Source: JANXVY01 sp034408685 | GTDB lineage: Bacteria; Pseudomonadota; Alphaproteobacteria; Rhizobiales; Hyphomicrobiaceae | Direction: 5' to 3' | DNA length: 54,676 nucleotides | NCBI GenBank assembly: GCA_034408685.1 | Contig: JAWXCP010000141.1 | Coordinates: 1 to 54,676, forward strand | Shown: positions 1 to 8,198 of the stretch, piece by piece | Numbering within the stretch: position 1 is the stretch's first letter | Layout of the letters: the number at the start of each line of letters is the position of its first letter | Position numbers and translations under genes: made by a program | The notes under the pieces: generated by a model | Database searches by the model: none | What the model saw: only the letters and a program-made list of their open reading frames with translations | Told to the model about the DNA's origin: nothing

Positions 1-15
1 AAGAGCCTCGGCCAT
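1..15 (-). CDS. 5' end of a leftward gene (partial)
   Basis: On the minus strand an ATG at 13-15 is preceded by a clear Shine-Dalgarno sequence (GGAGG, 5 nt upstream), and the five visible codons read MAEAL before the window ends. Nothing can be said about function. It is divergent from the CitE-family lyase at 190, so the 174 bp between them would hold both promoters. The call rests only on the ribosome binding site and start codon. Confidence 0.4.
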
Positions 16-189
16 GCGGTCCTCCAAACGAATCAAAGGACCCGTATAGATTCAGCATTCTCTCAGCCTGTCACCCTCAGATTCATGCAATCGCCCTGTC
101 ACGGCCCTGCCGATCGATTGACAGGGTTGCTCAGTGTGTGGAACCTCAAGCGACGTTTTCGCTGACATGAAACGACACCGGACACACCC

Positions 190-1284
190 ATGGCCGTCAC
201 ACGCACGCCGCAAAAATTCTTCGCCACGCTTGCTATTGGCGCACCGGAACCATACCGCCAGCTGCCGGTGAAACTCGAGCGGATGATCCATTTCATCCCG
301 CCGCATAACGCCAAGATCCGCGCCAAACTCAAGGACACCATCGGCCAAGTCGACGTCGTGCTCGGAAACCTCGAAGATGCGGTTGCTGCAAGCGAGAAGG
401 AAGACGCCCGCGCTGGCTTCGTGTCCATGGCGCGCGAGTTCGATTTCGGCGCGACAGGATTGTGGACGCGCATTAACTGCCTCAACTCGCCTTGGGGGCT
501 CGACGACATAACCACGCTGGTCGCGGAAGCTGGCAACAAACTCGACGTGATGATGCTGCCCAAGGTCGAAGGGCCGTGGGACATCCATTATCTCGACCAG
601 CTTCTCGCCCAGCTCGAAGCCAAGCATGCGGTGAAAAAGCCGATCCTGATCCATGCCATCCTGGAGACGGCCGAGGGCGTCAACAACGTGGAGGCGATTG
701 CAGCTGCTTCGCCGCGCATGCACGGCATGAGCCTCGGGCCGGCCGACCTCGCCGCCTCGCGCGGGATGAAGACGACGCGGGTTGGTGGCGGCCATCCAGA
801 TTACACGGTGCTGGCCGATGCGGTAGGCGGAGCCGTCGCAACGGAAAACGCCGCGGTAGGTGGAGCCGTCGCGAATGAAACTCGCATGCGCTATCAACAG
901 GACCTCTGGCACTACACGGTCGGCAAAATGGTCGACGCCTGTCTCGCCCACGGTTTGAAGCCGTTCTACGGCCCATTCGGCGACTTTTCGGACCCGGCCG
1001 CATGCGAAGCGCAATTTCGAAATGCCTTTCTTCAGGGTTGCGTCGGCGCTTGGTCGCTGCACCCGAGCCAAATCGACATCGCCAAGCGCGTGTTTTCCCC
1101 CGACGCAAGAGAAGTCGCCTTTGCCCGGCGCATTATCGACGCGATGCCGGACGGCACCGGGGCCGTGATGCTCGACGGCAAAATGCAGGATGACGCGACG
1201 TGGAAACAGGCCAAGGTCATTGTCGACCTTGCGAAAATCGTCGCCGCGAAGGACCCTGTAGCCGCCGCCAGCTATGGCTTTTAA
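190..1284 (+). CDS. HpcH/HpaI aldolase/citrate lyase (CitE) family, malyl-CoA lyase-like
   Basis: This 364-residue protein belongs to the CitE-like C-C lyase family and most resembles L-malyl-CoA/beta-methylmalyl-CoA lyases, which reversibly split malyl-CoA into acetyl-CoA and glyoxylate using Mg2+. Visible family marks are LEDAV (61-65), TRIN (93-96), LPKVEG (123-128), ET-AEG (159-163), GPADLA (183-188), GPFGDFSD (261-268), HPSQID and a late VMLDGKMQD. The barrel looks complete. An in-frame repeat, AVGGAVATENA then AVGGAVANET (residues 211-231), sits where relatives I recall carry a shorter loop. A consensus TTGACA at 118-123 may be a -35 element, but the -10 is poor and the Shine-Dalgarno site is weak. 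Exact substrate (malyl-CoA, methylmalyl-CoA or citramalyl-CoA) cannot be decided from sequence. Confidence 0.85.
   Translation: MAVTRTPQKFFATLAIGAPEPYRQLPVKLERMIHFIPPHNAKIRAKLKDTIGQVDVVLGNLEDAVAASEKEDARAGFVSMAREFDFGATGLWTRINCLNSPWGLDDITTLVAEAGNKLDVMMLPKVEGPWDIHYLDQLLAQLEAKHAVKKPILIHAILETAEGVNNVEAIAAASPRMHGMSLGPADLAASRGMKTTRVGGGHPDYTVLADAVGGAVATENAAVGGAVANETRMRYQQDLWHYTVGKMVDACLAHGLKPFYGPFGDFSDPAACEAQFRNAFLQGCVGAWSLHPSQIDIAKRVFSPDAREVAFARRIIDAMPDGTGAVMLDGKMQDDATWKQAKVIVDLAKIVAAKDPVAAASYGF
820..885 (+). repeat. 33-bp in-frame tandem duplication inside the lyase gene
   Basis: Two adjacent 33-bp units (820-852 and 853-885) share about 24 positions, including 20 of their first 21 bases. They encode AVGGAVATENA and AVGGAVANETR. 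The period is a multiple of three, so the frame is kept. Confidence 0.7.
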
Positions 1285-1371
1285 GCCACATTTCATCACA
1301 GCACATTGACGCACCGTGATATTTCAACGCCTTTGGGGAGTATTCGTCCCGCGCCATCGTTGTAAGCTATC

Positions 1372-2136
1372 GTGACCCCCGCGCCGCGCATCGCGCCGCA
1401 CAACACCTCATCGACCCAAATCACCGGAACACGCGTCGTGGTAACCAAAAAAACGACCCCACCAAGATCAAAAGCAAACCCGAAGCCGGTTTCCGACACG
1501 GTAGCTGACGCCAAGGCGGATGCTGCCGCCCGGATTGATGCGGTCCCAAGCAAAATAACCGGACCGTCGGCGGTGACCGAGGCATCGACGGAAGCCGACA
1601 CTGCCCCGAGCCGTGAAGCCGGCCGCACCAAACCGCCACGCACGACGGCAGCTCGCGCAACCAAGACATCCACGCGCGCCACGAACCAGGGCGTGCCCGG
1701 TACAGTTGCATCGCCCCCGCTAGCGGCTGCCAGCACGTCGCAGCCAACGCCAAACTCCCAAAAACCGCCTGCGCCCGCAAATCGTCGCCGCAAAGCAAAA
1801 TCGCGAGACACCGCGCGGACAGCGCTCTACGGGGTCGGCGCCATCGTTCGACACCGGTTTTATCCATTCCGCGGGATCGTGTTCGACATCGATCCGCAGT
1901 TCAACAACACCGAAGAATGGTGGCAGTCGATCCCGCTTGAACTACGCCCTGACAAAAACCAGCCGTTTTATCATTTGCTCGCCGAGAATGCGGATACGGA
2001 ATACGTCGCGTATGTTTCCGAGCAAAATCTGCTGCCGGATCGAACCGGCGAGCCGCTCCGCAACCCCAAGGTCGCGGAAATGTTCGTCCAAGACGAAAAC
2101 GGGCGGTTTTATCCCGTCTTCATTCAAGCGCATTGA
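1372..2136 (+). CDS. hspQ: HspQ (YccV) heat-shock/hemimethylated-DNA-binding family protein with long N-terminal extension
   Basis: Residues about 148-254 are a full HspQ domain: YGVGAIVRHRFYPFRG, NTEEWWQSIP, QPFYHLLAEN and EYVAYVSEQNLLPD are all visible. HspQ in enterobacteria is a small (about 105-residue) specificity factor for Lon protease, and the fold was first described as binding hemimethylated DNA. Here about 145 residues rich in Ala, Thr, Pro, Lys and Ser precede it, with no hydrophobic core, so probably disordered. The GTG at 1372 gives the longest frame but has no clear Shine-Dalgarno site. Other in-frame GTG codons (for example 1438, 1573, 1693) could be the true start, and there is no ATG before the domain. 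The gene is convergent with rplQ. Confidence 0.85.
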   Translation: MTPAPRIAPHNTSSTQITGTRVVVTKKTTPPRSKANPKPVSDTVADAKADAAARIDAVPSKITGPSAVTEASTEADTAPSREAGRTKPPRTTAARATKTSTRATNQGVPGTVASPPLAAASTSQPTPNSQKPPAPANRRRKAKSRDTARTALYGVGAIVRHRFYPFRGIVFDIDPQFNNTEEWWQSIPLELRPDKNQPFYHLLAENADTEYVAYVSEQNLLPDRTGEPLRNPKVAEMFVQDENGRFYPVFIQAH

Positions 2137-2202
2137 TTAGGATGCCGCCGCTGCGTTTCGCGTGATTGGCAAAACGCGAGCGCTGGACGGAATACTGGCG
2201 TC

Positions 2203-2228
2203 GGGCCGATCAGTTGGGCCGATCAAGC
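2203..2228. repeat. 13-bp tandem pair in the hspQ-rplQ gap
   Basis: Two adjacent 13-bp copies begin GGGCCGATCA and differ at the last three positions. More partial copies of CGATCA follow to about 2257. The 235-bp gap between the convergent genes otherwise holds only a stem-loop at 2330-2356. Confidence 0.5.
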
Positions 2229-2329
2229 GATCAGTCACAATCCGAAGTCCGATCAAACGGACCCGCCGTGGCGAAGGGCTCATTGGATAAAACTGCGCTG
2301 GCAATAGTCGTCGACTACAACGTGATCCA

Positions 2330-2356
2330 GGAGCGAACCGCGAATGCGGTTTCTCC
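2330..2356. terminator. stem-loop between convergent hspQ and rplQ
   Basis: GGAG-CG-AACCGC-GAAT-GCGGTT-T-CTCC forms a hairpin of two stacked stems 15 nt beyond the rplQ stop. Neither strand has a strong T-tract after it, so calling it a terminator is an inference from position. Confidence 0.35.
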
Positions 2357-2371
2357 CGGTCAAATGTTGCC

Positions 2372-2797
2372 TTAACCGGTGGCCATCGCCCTGCGCTCTT
2401 CTTCGACGCGGGCGAGGTCGTCTTTGCCCTTGGCGCTGACATCCCGGTCGATCAATTCGATGACCGCACGCGGCGCGCTGTCGCCATAACGAAAGCCCGC
2501 CTTCATCACGCGCGAGTAACCACCGCTGCGATCCTTGTAACGCGGACCCAGAATATCGAACAACTTCTTGGCCATGTCCTCGTCGCGCAACCGCGATGCG
2601 GCCAGGCGGCGCGAGTTGAGATCACCGCGCTTGGCCAGCGTGATGTACTTGTCGATGATCCGCTTGAGATCTTTTGCCTTCGGCAGTGTGGTGACGATCT
2701 GCTCGTGGCGGATCAGCGAGGCTGCCAAATTCGACAGCATGGCTTGACGATGGCCGGAGTCCCGGTTGAACCGGCGGCCCAGATTCTTGTGACGCAT
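2372..2797 (-). CDS. rplQ: 50S ribosomal protein L17 (bL17)
   Basis: The 141-residue product opens with the family signature RHKNLGRRFNRDSGHR and keeps LIRHEQIVTTLPKAKD and the AxRxVIELIDR region. The last roughly 20 residues are a charged tail beyond the usual core. It is the last gene of the alpha cluster, separated from rpoA by 147 bp that contain a 7-bp-periodic inverted repeat element, so its expression could be set apart from rpoA. The ATG at 2795-2797 is the family start. Confidence 0.97.
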   Translation of the reverse strand: MRHKNLGRRFNRDSGHRQAMLSNLAASLIRHEQIVTTLPKAKDLKRIIDKYITLAKRGDLNSRRLAASRLRDEDMAKKLFDILGPRYKDRSGGYSRVMKAGFRYGDSAPRAVIELIDRDVSAKGKDDLARVEEERRAMATG

Positions 2798-2870
2798 AGC
2801 TTTCTCGTCCTGTTTTTCGATTGTTCGATTGGTTTTGGGAGGTTCTTTGGCCTCGCCTTTTTTTGTGGGG

Positions 2871-2944
2871 GTAGCGAATGGCGAATTGCGAATTGGTTCA
2901 ATACTGACCCAGCCACCACTCGCTATTCGCTACTCCCAATTCGC
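2871..2944. repeat. degenerate heptamer-periodic inverted repeat abutting the rpoA stop
   Basis: The left arm reads GTAGCGA ATGGCGA then ATTGCGA ATTGG (2871-2896). The right arm reads CACTCGC TATTCGC then TACTCCC AATTCGC (2917-2944). Each arm has a 7-bp period, and the arms are roughly reverse complements, so the transcript could fold into a stem. The right arm ends at the base before the rpoA stop codon (2945-2947 on this strand). Elements of the same style occur at 36455 and 47515. Confidence 0.75.
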
Positions 2945-3970
2945 TCAATATTGATCTTCAAACCGCTTCGCCAACTCTTCGATGTTGTCGGGCGGCCAGT
3001 TCGGCACTTCCATACCGAGATGCAGACCCATGGTGGCCAGCACCTCTTTGATTTCGTTCAGCGACTTACGCCCGAAGTTCGGCGTGCGAAGCATTTCTGC
3101 TTCGGTCTTCTGGATGAGGTCGCCGATATAGACGATGTTGTCGTTCTTCAAGCAATTTGCCGAACGAACCGACAGTTCGAGTTCGTCGACCTTCTTGAGC
3201 AGAGCCGCATTGAATGCGAGCTCGGGATGGCGCTTTTCTTCGACGGCCTTCTTGGGCTCCTCGAAGTTGATGAACACCGACAGTTGATCTTGCAGAATGC
3301 GGGCGGCCAACGCGACGGCGTCCTCGGGGGAGACCGAACCGTCAGTCTCGATCGTCATCGTCAACTTGTCGTAATCGAGGATCTGGCCCTCGCGTGTATG
3401 CTCGACCTTGTAGGACACCTTCTTGACGGGCGAGTACAAGCTGTCGATGGCGATCAGCCCGATAGGCGCATCGTCGGGACGGTTGCGATCCGCTTGGACG
3501 TAGCCCTTGCCCATGTCGGCGGTGAATTCCATCCGCACCGAAGCGCCCTGGTCGAGATGGCAAATGATGTGATCGGGGTTCAAAACCTCGACCTCGGACC
3601 CGGTCTCGATATCGCCAGCCTTGACCGGACCTGGCCCTTCCTTCTTCAACACCATGCGCTTGACGCCATCTGAGTGCACGCGCAGTGCGATCTCTTTGAT
3701 GTTCAAGATGATATTGGTAACGTCCTCGCGGACGCCAGGAATGGATGAGAACTCATGCAAGACACCCTGAATCTGAAGCGTCTTGATGGCACCGCCTTGA
3801 AGCGACGACAGCAGCACGCGACGCAGCGAATTGCCGAGCGTCATGCCAAAGCCGCGCTCGAGCGGCTCGGCGACGAGGGTCGCCATCCGCTTGCGGTCAC
3901 GACCGGGGGTGACTTGCAGTTTGCCGGGCCGGATGAGATCCTGCCAGTTCTTCTGGAGAACGTTGAGCAC
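2945..3970 (-). CDS. rpoA: DNA-directed RNA polymerase subunit alpha
   Basis: The 341-residue alpha subunit seeds RNA polymerase assembly and contacts activators and UP elements. The N-terminal domain shows RGFGMTLGNSLRRVLLSSL, and the C-terminal domain shows LELSVRSANCLKNDNI and TEAEMLRTPNFGRKSLNEIKE. The open frame extends upstream to 4144, but the start chosen is the GTG at 3968-3970, which gives the family N-terminus (VLQKNWQDLI) and sits 6 nt after a consensus AGGAGG. A 139-bp gap separates it from rpsK. It is complete and of normal length. Confidence 0.97.
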   Translation of the reverse strand: MLNVLQKNWQDLIRPGKLQVTPGRDRKRMATLVAEPLERGFGMTLGNSLRRVLLSSLQGGAIKTLQIQGVLHEFSSIPGVREDVTNIILNIKEIALRVHSDGVKRMVLKKEGPGPVKAGDIETGSEVEVLNPDHIICHLDQGASVRMEFTADMGKGYVQADRNRPDDAPIGLIAIDSLYSPVKKVSYKVEHTREGQILDYDKLTMTIETDGSVSPEDAVALAARILQDQLSVFINFEEPKKAVEEKRHPELAFNAALLKKVDELELSVRSANCLKNDNIVYIGDLIQKTEAEMLRTPNFGRKSLNEIKEVLATMGLHLGMEVPNWPPDNIEELAKRFEDQY

Positions 3971-4109
3971 GCCTCGCCTCCTTCGGTTGAACCCCGAACG
4001 CTGCGGTAAAATCGCGAGCGGCGGGATAATGGCGCGACTGGGCGCCGGGAAATAATGATGGGCACGCCTGGAAAATCCTGGCGCACCCTCGTTTCGACAG
4101 CGATGCAGT

Positions 4110-4505
4110 TCAGACGCGGCGGCGCTTACGCGGGCGGCATCCATTGTGCGGGATCGGCGTCACATCGCGGATCGACGTGATCTGGAAGCCGACCGACGAC
4201 AACGCACGAAGTGCTGACTCACGACCCGAGCCTGGGCCAGTGACCTCGACTTCGAGGATCTTCATGCCGTGTTCCTGAGCCTTGCGGCCCGCATCCTCGG
4301 CAGCCATCTGCGCCGCGAACGGCGTCGACTTCCGCGAGCCCTTGAAGCCCTTGGTGCCCGACGACGACCACGCGATCGTGTTGCCCTGCGCGTCCGTTAT
4401 CGTGATCATCGTGTTGTTGAACGACGCGTTCACGTGGGCGACGCCCGACGTGATGTTCTTTTTCTCGCGCTTGCGAACTTTACCGGCTTTAGCGTCTTTG
4501 GCCAT
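4110..4505 (-). CDS. rpsK: 30S ribosomal protein S11 (uS11)
   Basis: This 131-residue platform protein of the small subunit is recognised by GVAHVNASFNNTMITITD, WSSSGTKGFKGSRKSTP and the C-terminal DVTPIPHNGCRPRKRRRV. The short basic N-terminus is normal for alphaproteobacteria. It lies between rpsM (134 bp upstream) and rpoA, as in the standard alpha operon, but without rpsD, which in alphaproteobacteria is usually elsewhere. Confidence 0.97.
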   Translation of the reverse strand: MAKDAKAGKVRKREKKNITSGVAHVNASFNNTMITITDAQGNTIAWSSSGTKGFKGSRKSTPFAAQMAAEDAGRKAQEHGMKILEVEVTGPGSGRESALRALSSVGFQITSIRDVTPIPHNGCRPRKRRRV

Positions 4506-4639
4506 CGTCGAGGAACTCCTGGGACCCGATATGGCGCACGGCCTGTTCGGCGGGTCGGCGTGGGGACAGATTGGAAAACAAGTGCGTCAGGCGAAATCGA
4601 CCAGCCCAACGCCGATGAGCGCATGGGCAGCAAACGCCA

Positions 4640-5011
4640 TTAGGCCTTTTTCTTGCCAGGGATCGCCTTGGCAGGACCCTTGCGGGTGCGGGCGTTGGTA
4701 TGCGTACGCTGACCGCGGACCGGAAGGCCCTTGCGGTGCCGCAGACCACGGTAGCAGCCGAGATCCATCAAACGCTTGATGTTGAGCTGAACCTCGCGAC
4801 GCAAGTCGCCTTCGACCATATAATCGCGGTCGATGGTCTCGCGGATCTGGAGGATATCGGCGTCGGACAGCTGATTGACCCGCCGCTCCATCGGGATCTT
4901 CACCTTCTCGCAGATCTCGGCAGCGAACTTCGCGCCGATCCCGTGAATATACTGAAGTGCGATGAAGACCCGCTTCTGGGTCGGAATGTTGACACCGGCG
5001 ATACGTGCCAC
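4640..5011 (-). CDS. rpsM: 30S ribosomal protein S13 (uS13)
   Basis: This 123-residue head protein of the small subunit contacts the P-site tRNA and the 50S through bridges B1a/B1b. Visible marks are RIAGVNIP, ALQYIHGIG, GCYRGLRHRKGLPVRGQRT and the Lys-rich tail. The start is the GTG at 5009-5011, preceded by GGGAGA. The longer frame to 5083 lacks family similarity. It follows adk after a 302-bp gap that carries a promoter candidate. Confidence 0.97.
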   Translation of the reverse strand: MARIAGVNIPTQKRVFIALQYIHGIGAKFAAEICEKVKIPMERRVNQLSDADILQIRETIDRDYMVEGDLRREVQLNIKRLMDLGCYRGLRHRKGLPVRGQRTHTNARTRKGPAKAIPGKKKA

Positions 5012-5198
5012 GTTGTTCTCCCAATTCCTGCTAGACGTCAGCAGTTCCAATCCATTGGAACATACCGTTGCATTAACGATCACCGGCCAGAGGAGCCCAA
5101 CCTTCAGGCTGCCCGCAAACGGTATATGGCCGACGTGCCGTACCGATCCTTTGATCGATCCGGACAGACGCCAGCCTTGTCTCTCGATTGAAGGGTGG

Positions 5199-5227
5199 GG
5201 ATAGCCTTAAATCCGCCGCTCCGTCAA
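5199..5227 (-). promoter_or_regulatory. candidate promoter for rpsM-rpsK-rpoA-rplQ
   Basis: On the minus strand TTGACG (5222-5227) and CTATCC (5199-5204) are 17 bp apart, in the 302-bp gap (5012-5313) between adk and rpsM. That gap holds no credible gene. The -35 is one base from consensus and the -10 is weak, so this is a sequence-only prediction. Confidence 0.35.
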
Positions 5228-5313
5228 TCGCCGTCTCACGTCTCGACGCGTCCAAATCAGTCAAAATCAAGCTCGAAGAACGTCAAGCCTTCCTCGCGTC
5301 ACGTTTGCTCGCC

Positions 5314-5982
5314 TCACGCCGTCGCCCGAGACGCCGGCAGCCCCAGCAGCGCTTCCAACCGTTCCGTGATTTCTTCCATGGGCCGCATGCCGTCGAGCGA
5401 CGTCAAATTGCCTTTGGCATAATAATAGCCGGTCAGCGGCGCGGTCTCACGATAGTAGGCCATCAGCCGCTTTTGCACGGTGGCCACGTTATCGTCGGCA
5501 CGCCGCGTGAAGTCTGACGATCCGCACGCATCACATCGCCCCAACACACGGGTCGGCTTGTTCGTATCGTGATACCCAGCACCACATTTCGAGCAGCTGA
5601 ACCGGCCAGAAATTCGATCGATCAGCGCGTCGTCGTCGACTTTCAGCTCGATGACATAGTCCAGGCTCATGCCGGTATCGTGGAGCAGCGTATCGAGCGC
5701 GGATGCCTGAGCCAGCGTGCGCGGGAACCCATCGAGTATGAACCCGCGCTTGCAGTCCGGATCCCGTATGCGGTCGGCGATTATCCGAATGACGATATCA
5801 TCCGACACCAAGCCGCCGCCCGACATGATGGCGGACGCCTGTTTTCCGACGTCACTGCCAGCTTTGACGGCCTCACGCAGCATCCCGCCGGTCGATAGTT
5901 GTATCAGGCCGTAGCGATTGACAAGGGCTTCGGCCTGCGTACCTTTACCCGCCCCAGGCGGACCAAGAAGGATCAGGTTCAA
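5314..5982 (-). CDS. adk: adenylate kinase
   Basis: The 222-residue enzyme interconverts ATP+AMP and 2 ADP in the cytoplasm. The P-loop GPPGAGKGTQ is at residues 7-16. LDGFPRT (AMP/phosphate binding) and a LID with four cysteines (CSKC...CDAC), the zinc-type lid, are present. The start is the TTG at 5980-5982, six nt after GGGAGG. Its first bases overlap the secY stop as TTGA, implying translational coupling to secY. The much longer upstream frame (to 6720) is an antisense-free shadow of secY in another frame. The secY-adk-rpsM order is typical of alphaproteobacteria. Confidence 0.96.
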   Translation of the reverse strand: MNLILLGPPGAGKGTQAEALVNRYGLIQLSTGGMLREAVKAGSDVGKQASAIMSGGGLVSDDIVIRIIADRIRDPDCKRGFILDGFPRTLAQASALDTLLHDTGMSLDYVIELKVDDDALIDRISGRFSCSKCGAGYHDTNKPTRVLGRCDACGSSDFTRRADDNVATVQKRLMAYYRETAPLTGYYYAKGNLTSLDGMRPMEEITERLEALLGLPASRATA

Positions 5983-7385
5983 CGGCGTCCTCCCATGGGT
6001 CCCGATCCGCGAAGCTTGTTCTTCTTGATGAGGCCTTGATATTGCTGAGCGATCAGATGGCTCTGAACCTGAGAGACGGTATCCATCGTCACGCTGACGG
6101 CAATCAGCAACGATGTGCCGCCAAAGTAGAACGGCACCGCCGCTTGTGAGATCAGAACCTCCGGCAGCACGCAGACGATCGCCAGATAGATCGCGCCGAC
6201 GACCGTAATGCGCGTGAGGACATAGTCGATGTACTCGGCCGTCTTTTGGCCGGGGCGTATGCCAGGAAGGAAGCCGTTGTACTTTCGCAGATTGTCGGCC
6301 GTCTCGACGGGGTTGAACAGCACCGCCGTGTAGAAGAATGCAAAGAACACGATCAGCGCCGAGTAGATCAGAATATGGCCGAGCTGCCCGGGTCCGAGTG
6401 CCGCAGCGATACCGGTCCAACTCGGAACCCAGGTCGCTAGCGCTGCCGGCAAATAGGCATCGACCCAGCTTGGTCCTTCGGTCGTGCTCGCAAACTGCGC
6501 GATCGTCGCTGGAACCAACAGAAGCGACGATGCAAAGATCGGAGGGATAACGCCGGCTGGATTGAGCTTTAGCGGCAGGTGCGACGTCTCGCCTTTGGCC
6601 AGGAACTGACCCGTCTGACGCTTGGGATACTCGATCCGCAACCGGCGCTGCGCGCGTTCGATGAACACGATCGCCGCCACGACAACGACCATAAGCAGCA
6701 TCAGCGCGATCAGCAGCCACGTCGCCATGGCTCCGGTGCGGGCAAGTTCAAACATCTGCGCGATGGTGCCCGGCAAGCCCGCGACGATACCAGCGAAGAT
6801 GATCAGCGATGCACCGTTGCCGATGCCGCGCTGTGTGATCTGCTCACCGAGCCACATCAAAAACATCGTACCGCCGACGAGCGTGACGACCGTGGAGATG
6901 ACGAAGAACGGGCCGGGGCTCAACACGACTGGACCGACCGTGCTCGTCTGCCCCTGGAGGCTCAAAGCAAGCCCAAGCGCCTGGGCCGTCGCGAGCAATA
7001 CCGTCAGGTATCGCGTGTACTGGTTGATCTGCTTGCGGCCGCTTTCGCCTTCCTTCTTGAGCGCCTCGAGCGACGGGACGACCGAGGTCATCAGCTGCAT
7101 GATGATCGATGCCGAAATGTAGGGCATGATGTTCAACGCGAAGATCGCCATGCGTTCCACGGCACCGCCGGAGAACGTATTGAACATACCGATGATGCCC
7201 TCGCTCGCGCTCTTGAAGTTCTGCGCAAACGCTTCGGGGTTGATACCCGGGATCGGTATAAACGTACCGATGCGATAAATCAGCAGCGCGCCGAGGGTGA
7301 ACCAAAGGCGCTTCTTGAGATCCTCAGCCTTAGCGAAGACGCTGAAGTTGATCTGGCTGGCAAGCTGCTCGGCAGCGGAAACCAT
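5979..7385 (-). CDS. secY: preprotein translocase subunit SecY
   Basis: This is the channel-forming inner-membrane subunit of the Sec translocase, 468 residues with ten predicted membrane segments. Visible marks are IPIPGINP near the N-terminus, FNTFSGGAVERMAIFALNIMPYISASIIMQ split over TM2, and GGTSLLIAVSVTMDT near the C-terminus. The ATG at 7383-7385 is chosen over the upstream frame start because it has GGAGAG upstream and gives a normal N-terminus. It overlaps adk by 4 nt and follows rplO. Confidence 0.97.
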   Translation of the reverse strand: MVSAAEQLASQINFSVFAKAEDLKKRLWFTLGALLIYRIGTFIPIPGINPEAFAQNFKSASEGIIGMFNTFSGGAVERMAIFALNIMPYISASIIMQLMTSVVPSLEALKKEGESGRKQINQYTRYLTVLLATAQALGLALSLQGQTSTVGPVVLSPGPFFVISTVVTLVGGTMFLMWLGEQITQRGIGNGASLIIFAGIVAGLPGTIAQMFELARTGAMATWLLIALMLLMVVVVAAIVFIERAQRRLRIEYPKRQTGQFLAKGETSHLPLKLNPAGVIPPIFASSLLLVPATIAQFASTTEGPSWVDAYLPAALATWVPSWTGIAAALGPGQLGHILIYSALIVFFAFFYTAVLFNPVETADNLRKYNGFLPGIRPGQKTAEYIDYVLTRITVVGAIYLAIVCVLPEVLISQAAVPFYFGGTSLLIAVSVTMDTVSQVQSHLIAQQYQGLIKKNKLRGSGPMGGRR

Positions 7386-7566
7386 GCGTCGCTCTCCACA
7401 CCGGGCGATCGCGGACAAACGTTACGTTTGGCGACCCCGGCCTATGTGTCAGTCACGCGTCTCAGTGTTACGCCTGCAGGCCAGTGAACCGTGGGTACTG
7501 GCCCGTCTCATTTGCCGACCGCACGGACGTGCATAAGCAAAAGCCAGCAGCCTGTCTATTTTGCCA

Positions 7567-8124
7567 TCAAGCGTCGGATTTACCAGCTTTAGGTGCCGAA
7601 GTCTTCGCCCTCTTGGCCGCAGTCTTTGCCCGTTTGGCGACATCGGCATCGAGGATCTTAGGTACGATCAACCTGACCGAACCACCGGCGTCTTCGATTG
7701 CCGCCTTGGCCTTGGCAGATGCATGATTGGCGACAATCGTCACCTTGGTCTTGAACTCGTCGCTGCCCGATCCGAGCACGCGCAGGCCATCCTTTGGACG
7801 ACGGCACATGCCAGCGGCGACAAGGACCGCGACGTCGATCGGCTTAGAGCCATCGATGCGCTTGGTCTCGATGCCGACGGCGAGATCCATCAGGTTGATC
7901 TCGTTGTAATGCTTGGGCCGGTACTTGTTGAATCCGCGCTTCGGCAGGCGCCGAAACAGCGGCATCTGACCGCCTTCGAAGCCGCCGATCGCGACGCCAG
8001 AACGCGCCGTCTGACCCTTGCCGCCGCGGCCACCCATTTTGCCGACGCCCGAACCGATACCCCGGCCGATGCGTACCCGGAACTTGCGTGAGCCCGGGTT
8101 GTCTTTGATCTCGTTGAGCCGCAT
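7567..8124 (-). CDS. rplO: 50S ribosomal protein L15 (uL15)
   Basis: The 185-residue protein has the Gly-rich N-terminus of uL15 (MRLNEIKDNPGSRK, GRGIGSGVGKMGGRGGKGQTARSG split around the conserved KGQ) and MPLFRRLPKRGF. The C-terminal roughly 30 residues are an Ala/Lys-rich tail (AKRAKTAAKRAKTSAPKAGK) longer than in E. coli. The ATG at 8122-8124 is the family start. A 181-bp gap separates it from secY. Confidence 0.96.
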   Translation of the reverse strand: MRLNEIKDNPGSRKFRVRIGRGIGSGVGKMGGRGGKGQTARSGVAIGGFEGGQMPLFRRLPKRGFNKYRPKHYNEINLMDLAVGIETKRIDGSKPIDVAVLVAAGMCRRPKDGLRVLGSGSDEFKTKVTIVANHASAKAKAAIEDAGGSVRLIVPKILDADVAKRAKTAAKRAKTSAPKAGKSDA

Positions 8125-8198
8125 GGCGCGATCCCGCTTCTCTTCCAAAATTGCTGCGACGTCGCATGGACGCCGCGTGAACGTTCGTCGTGTCGCCG

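Noticed and set aside
5073..5270. 65-codon minus-strand ORF between adk and rpsM
   Set aside because: No ribosome binding site, no similarity, and it covers the promoter candidate region.
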